Below are positions 1-9,625 of a DNA stretch of 64,000 nucleotides, piece after piece. The notes under the pieces are model-generated. The model did no database searches and had not been told where the DNA came from. It worked only from the letters and a program-made list of their open reading frames with translations. Position numbers and translations under genes: made by a program. Location of the stretch: the NCBI GenBank assembly GCA_022059125.1, contig JAEUWY010000005.1, forward strand, positions 1 through 64,000, written 5' to 3'. This stretch comes from Corynespora cassiicola (Eukaryota > Ascomycota > Dothideomycetes > Pleosporales > Corynesporascaceae). Numbering within the stretch: position 1 is the stretch's first letter; each line of letters opens with the position of its first letter.

Positions 1-141
1 AACCCTAACCCTAACCCTAACCCTAACCCTAACCCTAACCCTAACCCTAACCCTAACCCTAACCCTAACCCTAACCCTAACCCTAACCCTAACCCTTAAC
101 CCTAACCCTAACCCTAACCCTAACCCTAACCCTAACCCTAA
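1..141. repeat. Telomere repeat tract (CCCTAA)n, left chromosome end
   Basis: About 23 tandem copies of AACCCT run from the first base to about 141. They are perfect for the first 16 units, then one unit has an extra T near 97, then the array resumes. CCCTAA on the plus strand at the 5' end is the C-rich strand of a TTAGGG telomere, so this is a true chromosome terminus. The array abuts an LTR fragment with no recognisable subtelomeric spacer. Confidence 0.98.
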
Positions 142-285
142 TGCTCTATTGCTAACACAGAAACCCGTATAGTATATTACACATTATTTTACTTACGTAA
201 CTCTACTAGTACTTATTTCTAAAAATTAATCTAAGCAGCTACTTACTCTCTAGCCTCGCTTATAGCCTGTAGCACAGCTTTAATA
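142..285 (+). repeat. Truncated LTR (3' part) joined to the telomere
   Basis: This is the last ~143 bp of the same LTR seen complete at 43150-43592, in the same orientation. Shared landmarks are the TGCTCTATTGCTAACAC start, the CTAGTACTTATTTCTAA core, and the end at AGCACAGCTTTAATA, a RIP-altered form of AGCACAGCCTTAACA. The 5' part is missing and telomere repeats begin at the break. Confidence 0.8.
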
Positions 286-587
286 TATTACTGTAGTAAG
301 CTTCCGCTTATTTTAAGTCTCTATTAACTTTAAAACTCTAACTCTAAGTTAACTTTAACTACTTTTTTTAAACAGCGATTTAGATATAAATTAAATAGGT
401 AATAAAACCTGCTGTACTAAGTTATATACTAAAATCTAGTGTTATTCTAGCTACGGAATGTAATTAGACTCTTGTCTTAAAAAAAACTAGTCTAATACTA
501 TTTTTAAATATTTTTACTAAGCCTGTATATTTAATTACTAAGAACAGTATAAAACTCTTATAAGTATTCTCGCCCCGCTCTAGGTTA
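286..587. other. A+T-rich subtelomeric spacer
   Basis: Two LTR fragments flank this stretch. I see no coding frame, RNA gene or clear repeat in it. Stop-rich, A+T-rich sequence suggests a degraded repeat of unknown origin. Confidence 0.5.
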
Positions 588-711
588 GACCTATATAGTA
601 TATTACACATTATTTTATTTACGTAACTCTACTAGTACTTATTTCTAAGAATTAATTTAAGCAGCTACTTGCTCTCTAGCTTTGCTTATAATCTATAGCA
701 CAGCTTTAATA
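588..711 (+). repeat. Second truncated LTR fragment
   Basis: This repeats the 3' ~124 bp of the 443-bp LTR, from CTATATAGTATATTACACAT to CACAGCTTTAATA. It is a partial duplicate of the fragment at 142-285. It has no 5' part and no visible target duplication. Confidence 0.75.
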
Positions 712-1203
712 TTAATATTATATTATATATTAAAATAATATTATAAAATATATAAAATTACGCGACGGATAGTACGTGCCAACTAAAATAGAACAGAAAT
801 AGAATAATATACTCGCTGCTTGTTAATAATAAAATAGAAACAGTAGAAAAAAACAGAGAATATAAAAACTATATTATAACTAATTAAGTTTTTAAATTTT
901 TTTTTATATTATTAACTTTTTAGTTTTATAATTTTATTATAATAATTTATTAAATTTAAAATAGATAATACTTTAAAATATTTAAAGTTATAACTAATTA
1001 ATTTTTAAAAAATTATAAACTATAATAAATTTAGTTTAAATCTTAACTATAGAGATATTTTATTAAACTAATCTATATTAAATTTAGCGTAATAAAAAAT
1101 ACACAGTCTGTATTTAAGAATATTGCTTCTAATAAAAAAGTAAGTTTACTAAAAAAATAAGGTTTTACAAGTACGTTACAGCAGTGTTTCACATTAGCTA
1201 TCT
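712..1203. other. A+T-rich sequence ahead of the first gene
   Basis: Strongly A+T-rich up to about 1180 and then normal composition. No coding frame or recognisable element was found. The composition change just before the regulatory sites at 1204 marks the edge of the gene island. Confidence 0.5.
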
Positions 1204-1239
1204 CGGTTTACTTCGGATGCAACTAACGGCTAACTCCGG
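1204..1239 (+). promoter_or_regulatory. Two tandem CGG-N7-CGG sites upstream of the Zn2Cys6 gene
   Basis: CGGTTTACTTCGG lies at 1204-1216 and CGGCTAACTCCGG at 1227-1239, 10 bp apart. They end about 155 bp before the ATG at 1395. Direct CGG repeats with a fixed spacer are a classic target form for Zn2Cys6 dimers. The first 13-mer recurs exactly upstream of the P450, and related pairs precede the next two genes. Autoregulation is an inference. Confidence 0.5.
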
Positions 1240-1394
1240 TTCGATATTAGATAGGCTGAAACAATCTCAAAAATGCGACACAACGCTTCCGATCTTCGCA
1301 TGTCTTCTCAAATCTCATCCGTTTCTTATCAAAATCATCTCCATCGTTTGAATTCCTCCGATTTTTCTTTTTTGCGCTTGTGGTATTCCCTGCC

Positions 1395-3470
1395 ATGGGT
1401 GAACAGGCGCGTACGAGCGATTTAGCCTTATCCGAAAGGCCTAGAAGACGAAATTATCAGGCTTGTTTAGAATGCAAAAAGCACAAAGTGAAATGCCGCT
1501 TGGGTGACTCTGAAAACCCGCGGCCTCCTTGTGTTAGATGCCGTAGATCACTTCTATCTTGTACCTTTGGCCCGGCTCGAAAACTTAGGTCGCGTACGAG
1601 TCCAAGGGGTGGTTCGCCTCATAACGATCATGTCGACTCAGAGGCGATTCTTCTAGCCCCGCAACCACCGCTCACTACGATTAGCGATGAAGCCACATGC
1701 AGCACTCCGAATTGTAGCGAGGTGTCGCATATGGCTGTCGATACGAATCTTTCCGGTGTTACCCGCGCCAGTGAGAATGCTTCCTCAACCTCCTCTTGGT
1801 CAGACTTTGATCTTTGCCGGGCCGGCCAACTTCGGTCCTGCGATGCTGACCATCTCCTTCGTTATTTTTTCCAATGGATGCACCCAATTTATCCTATCGT
1901 TGATGATAAATACTCTAATCCCACACACTGGAGTCAAATGATACTAGAGGAGCCATTGCTATGCACCACGATTTTAGTTATAGCATCTCGCTACACCTGG
2001 TACCAGTCGGATAAATCCTCTTCGAAGGCTTTTGAAGCCCACAGTGCCCTATACAGGCATCTTGAGCTGAGAATACAGTCATACCTATGGATGTCAGGCC
2101 AGAGTTATCGGAGTGCAGTCAATTCTCTGGGACTCATCGAAAGCATTATTTTGCTTGTTGAGTGGCATCCTCGTTCTATGGATCTGGAAGTTGCTTCCCA
2201 CGGTATTGCGGGGAACTTATCACTTGAAATCTATGGATATGACGACCGTTCTCGCCAAAAAGATCTCAACTCGAAGCCGACTCTAGAGGCCAAGGCTTGT
2301 CACTCACTGGACAGGTTCAAACCGTTCAATGTTGTCTCTTGGCGCCTTTTATGCATGGCAGTGAATATTGCCGATGAGATTGGAATTCACCAGGTCTTCA
2401 CGGTTGGGAAAGACCGAAACCACGACAATGAAACCCGCAATGCGCACGTTCAAGAGTTTCTGGCGTGTCTTTTCTGGGAAAGAAGTTATCGACTCGGCCG
2501 AAAAAGTTTGATCAATCATACCTTTGTCACTTACGAGCCGGCACAAAGCGAGACACCTACAAATACTCTACGTCAACTCCTCCAATGCCGTTCCGAGCTT
2601 TACAGGCTTACTAGGCTCATTGAAAACAAGCTTTATGCTTCTCTAAATCATTCAGAAGATAGGGCCATTACTACAGAATGCCAATGGTCCATCCAAGTCT
2701 TTTCGGGGTTGTTGGATGCATGGAAAACACAATTTGATCTCTTGGAATCTACGATGCCATTGAGTAAACACCTGCGAATGATGTGGCACAACACAAGACT
2801 ATTTCTGTTCAGTATCGGCCTCAAAACAGCTGTAACACGATGGAAAGCTTTTGAGGTCTGGGAAAGTTCAGTAGAAGGGTCAAGCAATTGCTCTACGAGT
2901 AATCAGTCTCAACCTACTGTTCTCCCTGATCAATTACCCAAGGACCATGATATGATCAAGGATATGGTATCGGATGCGAATCAGATGATTCAACTGGCAA
3001 TCGACATGCATAATCAGGGTATACTACGACATGTGCCCATGAACATGATCTACCATATCGCATCCGCGTCTTTGGTATTGCTGAGAGTCCACAACATGCC
3101 TCTCAACCAACCGTTGGATTCCATCAGCACATTGGCCCAATTAATCGGAGTCCTCCATGAGTCGAGTGTGGATGACGTTCAGGCCAGCTCAGTATTAGCA
3201 TCTTTGCTCAAAGACATGCTGGTAAGCTCCGACTCAACACACAATGGAGATATTATTCCAGCTTTATTCCCTAATTCAGTTCTAAACAACAAAAATGAAC
3301 CAAACGAGACCCTTGAGTTGAATGCTTCTTCAGTACAATCGTCTTCTGGGACGAAAATTACAGCGCATTCTGGTTTAGATTTGCCTCTACAATTGCTCGG
3401 AAACTCAACGCAAGAAGCGTTGTTAGCCTTTGGTTTTGATGAAGATTGGCTTGGTTGGATGAATATTTGA
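1395..3470 (+). CDS. Zn2Cys6 transcription factor, 691 aa
   Basis: Predicted nuclear, sequence-specific regulator of the fungal zinc-cluster class. The binuclear cluster is C24-x2-C27-x6-C34-x11-C46-x2-C49-x6-C56, preceded by a basic stretch and followed by a basic linker. A low-complexity linker leads to a region from about residue 150 to 480 resembling the fungal-specific middle homology domain, starting at HLLRYFFQWMHPIYPIV. The tail is acidic and aromatic (FGFDEDWLGW). The open frame extends upstream of the ATG at 1395, but the first ATG is the natural start. I see no intron. Two CGG-N7-CGG sites sit in its promoter. The P450 lies convergently about 1 kb downstream. Position and shared motifs suggest it is the pathway regulator of the 1.2-10 kb island; its targets and ligand are unknown. 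Confidence 0.9.
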   Translation: MGEQARTSDLALSERPRRRNYQACLECKKHKVKCRLGDSENPRPPCVRCRRSLLSCTFGPARKLRSRTSPRGGSPHNDHVDSEAILLAPQPPLTTISDEATCSTPNCSEVSHMAVDTNLSGVTRASENASSTSSWSDFDLCRAGQLRSCDADHLLRYFFQWMHPIYPIVDDKYSNPTHWSQMILEEPLLCTTILVIASRYTWYQSDKSSSKAFEAHSALYRHLELRIQSYLWMSGQSYRSAVNSLGLIESIILLVEWHPRSMDLEVASHGIAGNLSLEIYGYDDRSRQKDLNSKPTLEAKACHSLDRFKPFNVVSWRLLCMAVNIADEIGIHQVFTVGKDRNHDNETRNAHVQEFLACLFWERSYRLGRKSLINHTFVTYEPAQSETPTNTLRQLLQCRSELYRLTRLIENKLYASLNHSEDRAITTECQWSIQVFSGLLDAWKTQFDLLESTMPLSKHLRMMWHNTRLFLFSIGLKTAVTRWKAFEVWESSVEGSSNCSTSNQSQPTVLPDQLPKDHDMIKDMVSDANQMIQLAIDMHNQGILRHVPMNMIYHIASASLVLLRVHNMPLNQPLDSISTLAQLIGVLHESSVDDVQASSVLASLLKDMLVSSDSTHNGDIIPALFPNSVLNNKNEPNETLELNASSVQSSSGTKITAHSGLDLPLQLLGNSTQEALLAFGFDEDWLGWMNI

Positions 3471-4493
3471 TCGTCTAAATTTTCAAAGTAACCAACTTTG
3501 CGTCTCTGCTCTCTGTACTGATTCATCTATCCTCTTCGCATAAAGCCTCCCTCTCTTTACTATTCAAATACACGTTTCTATTACCTAGTTGTAAACAAAC
3601 TTGGATGAGTGCATAAATTAACATCCTAGAGTGCATGCCTTTTGTCTGTTCAGTGCATAAGCAAGAGAACCCCAACCATTGATGGTGCCCAGTACCAAAG
3701 GTCTCAGTTCGTCCCTTGAAGAGTACGATCAGATGGTTCTAAAAGTGCTCCGGTGGTTGGGTTTAAGCAATCTCGTGACATTCCGTACGAAAGACTTCTC
3801 TGTGGATACATCTGTGATGCTTCTCCCCATTTTAGTTTTTCAAGTTCATGAATATGCACGCTAGAATGGAATAATTGACTAGATGCAATGATAGGTAAAG
3901 AAAATGTATGTGTTACTGGTCATGGAAATTGACGTCAGCAAATTCCATTGTGGCTGTGGTTTGTTAAGGGTCTGAAGTAGAGATCAATAGAGACGAAACC
4001 AATTGTCGATTTCAGCCACCGAATATTAGGCGCCAGAATGCACCTTAATTCATACCTAAATATGATCATATTCCACGAAATATCACAAATTTCTTCTCTT
4101 CGACCAATCGAGATTCGGTACTTGGGGTTCGGCACCGCTCAGAAACCTTGGCAGGGCGCGGTGTGTAAAGCAGGGTCCCGACCAGTGCCGCGATCCGCGA
4201 ATATGACGCCGTAACGTATCCAACAAGAGAATTTAGAATGACTTTGTAAAGACAGTCATATTCCAGCTCGTGGTCTGATCTGGGGCAAAAAGTTATCAAA
4301 TCGACTTTGGCGAAATTTGTAGCTTCATCACTTCATTACACACGGCTATTCTATCCATAAGGAGGAAACAATTGGCGAAACGAGTGCGAGCATGTGTTAT
4401 GCTCATAAATATTAGAAAATCATCCGAAGAAGATGAGATTCGAATCTAGCCATCTTGAGCTGTAGACAGGGCTTCCTGTCGGCTCAGCCACCA
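3471..4493. other. Convergent intergenic region
   Basis: This lies between the stops of the regulator and the P450. It should hold both 3' untranslated ends. Short open frames exist but none has recognisable protein features, and composition is normal. Nothing else seen. Confidence 0.5.
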
Positions 4494-6153
4494 CTACCCT
4501 GTAGACTTCCGCATCCTAATCGTGACCCCATCACCAGGAATAGTCGTCAACTTGAGCTCCTGTCTCACTGGGCCATGTCTAATACCGACTCCCTCAAGCC
4601 TATCAAAGTACTGGAGAAGCCTTACAACCACAAAGCTAGCTTCCGTTAGCGCAAACTGTTGACCTATGCAGATACGCGGACCGCCGTTGAAAGGCAGATA
4701 CTCCCACCCAACCTTCCTATTTTCCCAACGCTCAGGTCGAAACTCGTCTGCATCGTCACCCCAAAACTCCTTAGAGCGCTGCATGACGTAGACACTGTAT
4801 TCAACAAGTGTGCCTTGCTTGATATAGACTGGTGATGAACCGTCTGTCCCGCCACCGAAGGGTAATGTAGTATCTCTAACGGCTTGTCGAGCATTGATGG
4901 GAACAATGGGAAACAGTCGAAGGGTTTCGTTCAGAGTATATTGGAGAAGCGAGCAGCCTTTTAACCGCGTAAACGTGATTGTTGAAATGTCTTCCGTGTA
5001 CTCGCCAAAATCTTCAATTATTACTCGGCGAAGTTTTGCAAAGAATTGAGGTTTTTTTGCCAAAAGCAAAAAGACGAATGATAGAAGGGATGCCGTTGTG
5101 TCGCGACCTGCAAGTAGAATGCTGAGAAGTTGTGCGCGGAGCTCAACCGGATCTTGGGTTTCGCACGCCAATGCGTCAAGGAACACGTATTTTGATGGAT
5201 CTTCATCCATGTTCTCTTGCGCCGGCCGGGATCTTTTTTTAATAGCCAACTGAACGTAATAATTGACGAAGGCGTGTACGTCTTGGCAATTCTTCTTGAA
5301 ACTTGGCGTGTGTCCAAGCCACCAAAAGTTTCCGAGAGCGAGCGAATCTGCGAGTTGCCACTGAGCCTTGTCGAATGCTAGCGCAAAAAGGCGTTCGTCA
5401 CGGTCTGCAGGTACTTTTTCGTTCGTCCGATGGCTTTCGTAGATACTCAACTGACTTTCCACACTTTCGCCGAACAGAAATTCGGTAGCGGTATCTATAG
5501 TCAGCCGTAAGAAATATTGCTGGATATTGACAACCCCGGTCCATCCATTCGGCGCAATCGGCAAAACCTTAAGTAAGTTTCGCACATGACTCTCTTCAAG
5601 GTCGAGATGGCTGATCTGATCGCGGGAGAATTGTGGTCGTAGTAGACGACGAGACTTTGTCCACCGCTCGCCATTCGAGCTAAACTATAAGGCGTTAGTT
5701 AAAGTTTTGGGCGTTCCTCGTTATAAGTTGCAATTTTCTTACAATGCCATGTCCAAGGAGAGGTGAAAAATTTTCCGTTCTGTTCGGACCCAGTTCAAAG
5801 TCCTTGAATTTGGTGGCGAGAACGGCCTGTATATTTCTGGGATCCACCGTGTAGATGGTTTCGTTACCTAGAAGTTTATAACGCATAGTGTTGATCGGTT
5901 GGCCTATCTGGTTACGCATCTGGCGTAGACGCTCAACATGAAGATCTGGGAGTCGTTTCTCTCTAGCAGCTTTTAACACTTTTCTGGTGTTACGAATGCC
6001 AAAGAAGCCCCCGAATGATAATTTTGGCGCTGGCCTACAGCCAAATCTTTGGATCTGGCGAGATTGTTTTTTTTTTTCCAGAATAACAGTGATCGATTTG
6101 AAGATGAAAAGTGCCGTGATAGCCCATAGGCCGAAGAAGATGCCCAGGTTCAT
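4494..6153 (-). CDS. Cytochrome P450, CYP52/CYP539-like, 533 aa, one intron
   Basis: Microsomal haem-thiolate monooxygenase. The model joins 6153-5743 and 5684-4494 across a 58-bp intron (5742-5685, GTAAGA...TATAG, branch-like CTAAC). The splice restores the family sequence LLGHGIFSSNGERW and RRLLRPQFSRDQI. It has an N-terminal membrane anchor (about residues 3-25), a GGFFGI motif, I-helix AGRDTT at 329-334, ExxR (ETLR) at 390-393, FRPERW at 452-457, and the haem loop FNGGPRICIG with C476. The RPQFSRDQI signature and overall form fit the CYP52 clan, whose members hydroxylate n-alkanes and fatty acids at the chain end; the substrate here is unknown. Start context ACCATGA is good. Two CGG-N7-CGG sites lie 229-268 bp upstream. 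Confidence 0.93.
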
Positions 6154-6381
6154 GGTTGGTCCTTGCTTTGAACGAAAATATAAAAGTATGCTACTTCTGG
6201 TGGGTTTGTCTTAATGATAAAATGTCTGCAGTCGATATGGCTGAGCAATCTGTTTACAGGTGGATAAGACCGGGAAAAGTCGCCTTCTTTTATAATGGCA
6301 ACGCCGAGGAATTTTGTTACAAACATTAGTAATTTATTTTTGTGCTGCTCAATCGGTACTGGATATTTTGAAGTGCGACTC

Positions 6382-6421
6382 CGGTTTACTTCGGCTGCAG
6401 TTCCATCTCGGTAAATCACGG
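6382..6421 (-). promoter_or_regulatory. Two CGG-N7-CGG sites upstream of the P450
   Basis: CGGTTTACTTCGG at 6382-6394 is identical to the site before the Zn2Cys6 gene, and CGGTAAATCACGG lies at 6409-6421, 14 bp further. They sit 229-268 bp upstream of the P450 ATG. The motif is written on the plus strand while the gene is on the minus strand. The exact 13-bp match between two promoters of one island is the best evidence for a shared regulator. Confidence 0.55.
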
Positions 6422-7581
6422 AATAGCATCGTCCGTTGTCAGCAACCTATAACGTAAAGGAGTAGGGAGCAGGCCAGACAAGCGAGCGGGCCACCCCTTA
6501 CAAGTGTTGATGCCTCCACCTCGCCCTCAGGAGTAGGGACAATAAACATCCTGTGTAGTGTTCGGGGAAGGAAATAGCTTGTTCTCGATAGTGTCCTTTT
6601 TGTACCATCTGCACACGCAGACCTCATATCCGTGCTCCAGTTACTCAAGCGAGGAGCAAAGATAGGGCTCTCAAACCATGACGCCAGTATCCGCAATAAG
6701 TCGAGCCAAAAGCCCTTGTACACTGCCAGCCAATATCAAGGGGCCTACGTAATTGACCTATGTCCGAGCCTCTCCTTTTCCGTCTATCATGTCAGCCAGC
6801 AAATGTATCACGGTAGGGATAGGTGGTCGCTTTGACGATGTAGTATTATTCCTACCTTAGTTAGCACCGTAGATTAGGCACCCCTAATGAGGGCTATCGA
6901 GCCTAGTTTCATACGACCCGTTCAGCTGCACACTCATAGTCAATTCACCACCGCAATACAAGTACAGGACCACAGTCACCTACATAAATCAATTCGGTCC
7001 TCGTGCTTCTTCCTCAAATCCATAATTTAGATAAATCAATCTAACAAGGGTGCCGCAAAGCTGGCCCATGGAGTTTCATTACTTCGCAGAAAAGTCAAGA
7101 GCCTTAAAAAGGCTAACTAGGTAGTAAATTGGGGTAGACGGCGAAGCAGAAAGCGGATTAAATAGAAAAGGACCTAAATGAAGGCTGAGAGAGATAAAAT
7201 GCTTGTAAAGATAAATGTTGAAAAGCAATTAAATACAGATACATGCGAGAATAAAGCTCGCCTTAGTAGAAGCCAATAGGTAAAAAAGCGCTGCACGCGC
7301 TGCACGTGCTATAGAAGGGCGAGACTATAATTCTTGTACATGTCAAAAAGCTTTGTGGCTATTATAAATCCTCCCTATATTCGGCTATTATAAATTCTCC
7401 CTTTATTCAGCTATTATAGTATTTTTATTATTGTGGTGGAGTAGAACGTGGCACTTGTTGGTGTGTCTAGGAGGCGTCTCGCTCGCTTGTGGATCACGTT
7501 ATTTCATACTTCCGTGTGTCAGTGTCGAAGCAGAATGTTTGAGTACTGACTGGTGGTGGTTATGAAGTAAATGTACCTTTA
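6422..7581. other. Intergenic region between P450 promoter and SDR 3' end
   Basis: Normal composition up to about 7100, then mildly A+T-rich. Several 60-95 codon frames exist, but none shows family features or a plausible gene structure, so I do not call a gene. A short 26-bp tandem repeat at 7357-7419 is described separately. Confidence 0.5.
7357..7419. repeat. 26-bp tandem repeat, about 2.4 copies
   Basis: The unit GGCTATTATAAATCCTCCCT plus six bases occurs at 7357-7382 and 7383-7408 with two mismatches. A partial third copy (AGCTATTATAG) begins at 7409. It lies about 160 bp beyond the SDR stop codon. Confidence 0.75.
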
Positions 7582-8520
7582 TCACAAATTCTCACCCTCA
7601 AGCTCCTTCCCTGTCCAATCCCAGAGCACCTCCGCTAGTCTTTTATTCTTTGACCATTTGGACCCTTTACCAGCCACGCCAATTGGCTCATAATACTGTC
7701 CCGACATGACATTCGGAGCCACGGATGCCCATAGCTGATTCAATACCCCAGTGCGTATATCCACCGCAATGGTAGCCATAGCGAGCTTGTATACGGTACC
7801 CATAAGAAGACCGCTGTTTTCGAAGCTGCTATTCAAATTTGTATCCACAACTCCAGGATTGATAGAGGAAGCCTTGAGCTGTGGGTATCTTCGCGCAAGC
7901 TCTCGGGTCCAAAGAATGTTGGCAAGCTTACTCTGGCCATATAGGGTGGAGGTGCTGAGATTCTCGCCCCTAGTCTTAAGCATATCAAAGACTATACCTG
8001 AAGACTTATCTGCCCAACTGTGTGCAGAAGACGAGAGAACAGTAACGCGTACATCGGCTCCAGGTTTTTGGGTTGTTTCCAGAAGCTTCGGGAGAAGCAA
8101 CTTGGTAAGAAGAGCATGACCCATGTGATTAGTGCCAAACTGGATTTCGTAGCCGTCTTTACTCGTGTCTTTTGGGACCATCATGATTCCAGCATTCAAC
8201 ATTAGTATATCGAGGCGCTGAGATTGCTGACAAAAGGCTCTGGCTGCTTGACGTATGGAAGCGAAAGAGGCAAGATCCATCTCAAGGATTTTGATAGGTG
8301 GCGTATTTGGTACTTGTTGTTTGATCTGACTGATGGCTTCTTGAGCTTTGGTGGTGCTGCGCGCCCCAATCCATATTTCTGAAGGTTTATGCTTGGCGAG
8401 TTCTAATGCCGATTGCTTTCCCAAACCGCTGTTACCTCCTGTAATTAGGACGACTTTGCCCTCTAGCGAAGGAATTTCTTTGGAAGGGCTGAAGTTTATA
8501 TGGCGCATTGTGGCTGACAA
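7582..8520 (-). CDS. Short-chain dehydrogenase/reductase, retinol-dehydrogenase-like, 312 aa
   Basis: NAD(P)-dependent oxidoreductase of the classical SDR type, single exon. It has the cofactor-binding TGGNSGLG at 27-34, LNAG at 108-111, NHMGH at 131-135, the catalytic serine region VLSSSAHSW at 161-169, and the YGQSK active site with Y194 and K198. SSINPGVVDTNL follows as in retinol-dehydrogenase and WWOX-like SDRs. Family length is usually about 300-330 aa, so it looks complete. M1 or M5 could be the start. The substrate is not inferable; next to a CYP52-like P450 it could oxidise an alcohol or reduce a ketone from the same pathway. Its upstream region holds a CGG-N7-CGG site in the gene's own orientation. 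Confidence 0.92.
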   Translation of the reverse strand: MSATMRHINFSPSKEIPSLEGKVVLITGGNSGLGKQSALELAKHKPSEIWIGARSTTKAQEAISQIKQQVPNTPPIKILEMDLASFASIRQAARAFCQQSQRLDILMLNAGIMMVPKDTSKDGYEIQFGTNHMGHALLTKLLLPKLLETTQKPGADVRVTVLSSSAHSWADKSSGIVFDMLKTRGENLSTSTLYGQSKLANILWTRELARRYPQLKASSINPGVVDTNLNSSFENSGLLMGTVYKLAMATIAVDIRTGVLNQLWASVAPNVMSGQYYEPIGVAGKGSKWSKNKRLAEVLWDWTGKELEGENL

Positions 8521-8927
8521 AGACTAAGAAGGGCTATTTCTGGGTTTTAGGGATACCACGAGTGTTATTTCTAGATTCGAAGATTTATGCCATGGGCTGA
8601 ATGAAGAGAAGGTGTTGGTTTAGGGTGTTTTTTGAACTAGGTGCGTTCAGTAAGGAAAAGGCGGACATATTTATAAAGTGCCTACAGACGAAGGCTGGGG
8701 TGACTAGGCAACCTTGGCGCATTTTCAGACTGGTTCCAAAGGGAAATACTGAAGTGTGGCCTGGTGATGATTTGTTGAGACATTAACTAGGCTCGCAGAA
8801 TTTCTTGCCAAAGTGGAGAAGGGGGCTCGTCCATAGTCAGGAATACTGCAGTCGTAGATATCGAAGGCGGAGAGAAGTCATGCCGAGGAAGCTGAGACTG
8901 ACCGGGAAAAGACTATTCAACGCCGAA
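8521..8927. other. Upstream region of the SDR
   Basis: This holds the proximal promoter of the SDR. Small open frames occur on both strands, without protein features. Nothing else recognised. Confidence 0.45.
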
Positions 8928-8963
8928 CCGGGACTAGCCGTGCGCTGCACCCGAAGTAACCCT
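8928..8963 (-). promoter_or_regulatory. CGG-N7-CGG site plus near-copy upstream of the SDR
   Basis: CCGGGACTAGCCG at 8928-8940 reads CGG-N7-CGG on the SDR strand. Ten bases on, CCGAAGTAACCCT at 8951-8963 is a near-copy: its CCGAAGTAA matches the start of the reverse complement of the 13-mer shared by the regulator and P450 promoters, but the last triplet is CCT, not CCG. The 10-bp gap equals that in the regulator promoter. The pair is 408-443 bp from the SDR ATG. Confidence 0.4.
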
Positions 8964-9418
8964 TGATCACTAATTCAGGATGTATCAAGCCTAGTGCCAC
9001 CCAGATCATAATTTTCTGCAAGTTTCGGCTGGACGATCGTTCAAGACCATCTCCAGCTGCTACCTGCAAGCTTCTTCTAGGCCCAGGGTCGGATGCCACA
9101 AGGCTAGGCCGTAGCCGTGAACTCATTAAGCAAAGCAAAAGCTACTTGCTTGAAGGTAACCTTGTCTTCTCTTTGTGGACCATGTTTCTGTATTATCGCC
9201 ATATTTTTTTTTTTTGCCAAAGCGGTGCGAAACAGAGTAGCTCAAACACGTCGGCCTGTCTCGGCTGGCGAGAACGTAGATGCGGCGGCCGGAGATACCG
9301 GAGGTCCGGTGTCCCGTGAACTATCTATCGAACCGAAGATAAGCGAGTAGTCAAGCACTCTGGAATGCACCTGGTCGCGGTCTCAGGCTCGCACTAGCCA
9401 CATTGTTACTATACGGCG
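8964..9418. other. Divergent intergenic region with a further CGG-N7-CGG site
   Basis: This separates the SDR from the QCR8-like gene. Frames up to 118 codons overlap here but show no family signature. CGGCCTGTCTCGG at 9252-9264 is one more CGG-N7-CGG match, about 360 bp before the next gene. A poly-T tract lies near 9206-9217. Confidence 0.4.
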
Positions 9419-9451
9419 CCGGACTGAACCGAGTGGAGCCGAACTAACCCA
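9419..9451 (+). promoter_or_regulatory. CGG-N7-CGG site plus near-copy before the QCR8-like gene
   Basis: CCGGACTGAACCG at 9419-9431 is an exact CCG-N7-CCG (inverse orientation). After 7 bp comes CCGAACTAACCCA at 9439-9451, which lacks the final CCG but resembles the SDR near-copy. They end about 175 bp before the ATG at 9626. Confidence 0.4.
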
Positions 9452-9625
9452 AAACCAAACAGAATGAGAACCATAGAAATCAAGCCTCAAAAAAATTAAA
9501 ATAGTGAGAAACATATAAAGCCGAAACGCTAATGCTCCGCATGTAAAGGAGTATTCTCAAGCCTTTCTTACACCCAAATTCCCTTCTTATAAGTGTGTAG
9601 TATATTATATCATCACAGTTTCAAG

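Noticed and set aside
6439..6723. 94-codon frame between the P450 and the SDR
   Set aside because: No family features, no conserved motif, no plausible gene structure; composition is like the intergenic DNA around it.
8963..9350. Overlapping frames of 77-118 codons upstream of the QCR8-like gene
   Set aside because: They overlap in different frames, contain a poly-T-coded Phe run and lack recognisable domains.
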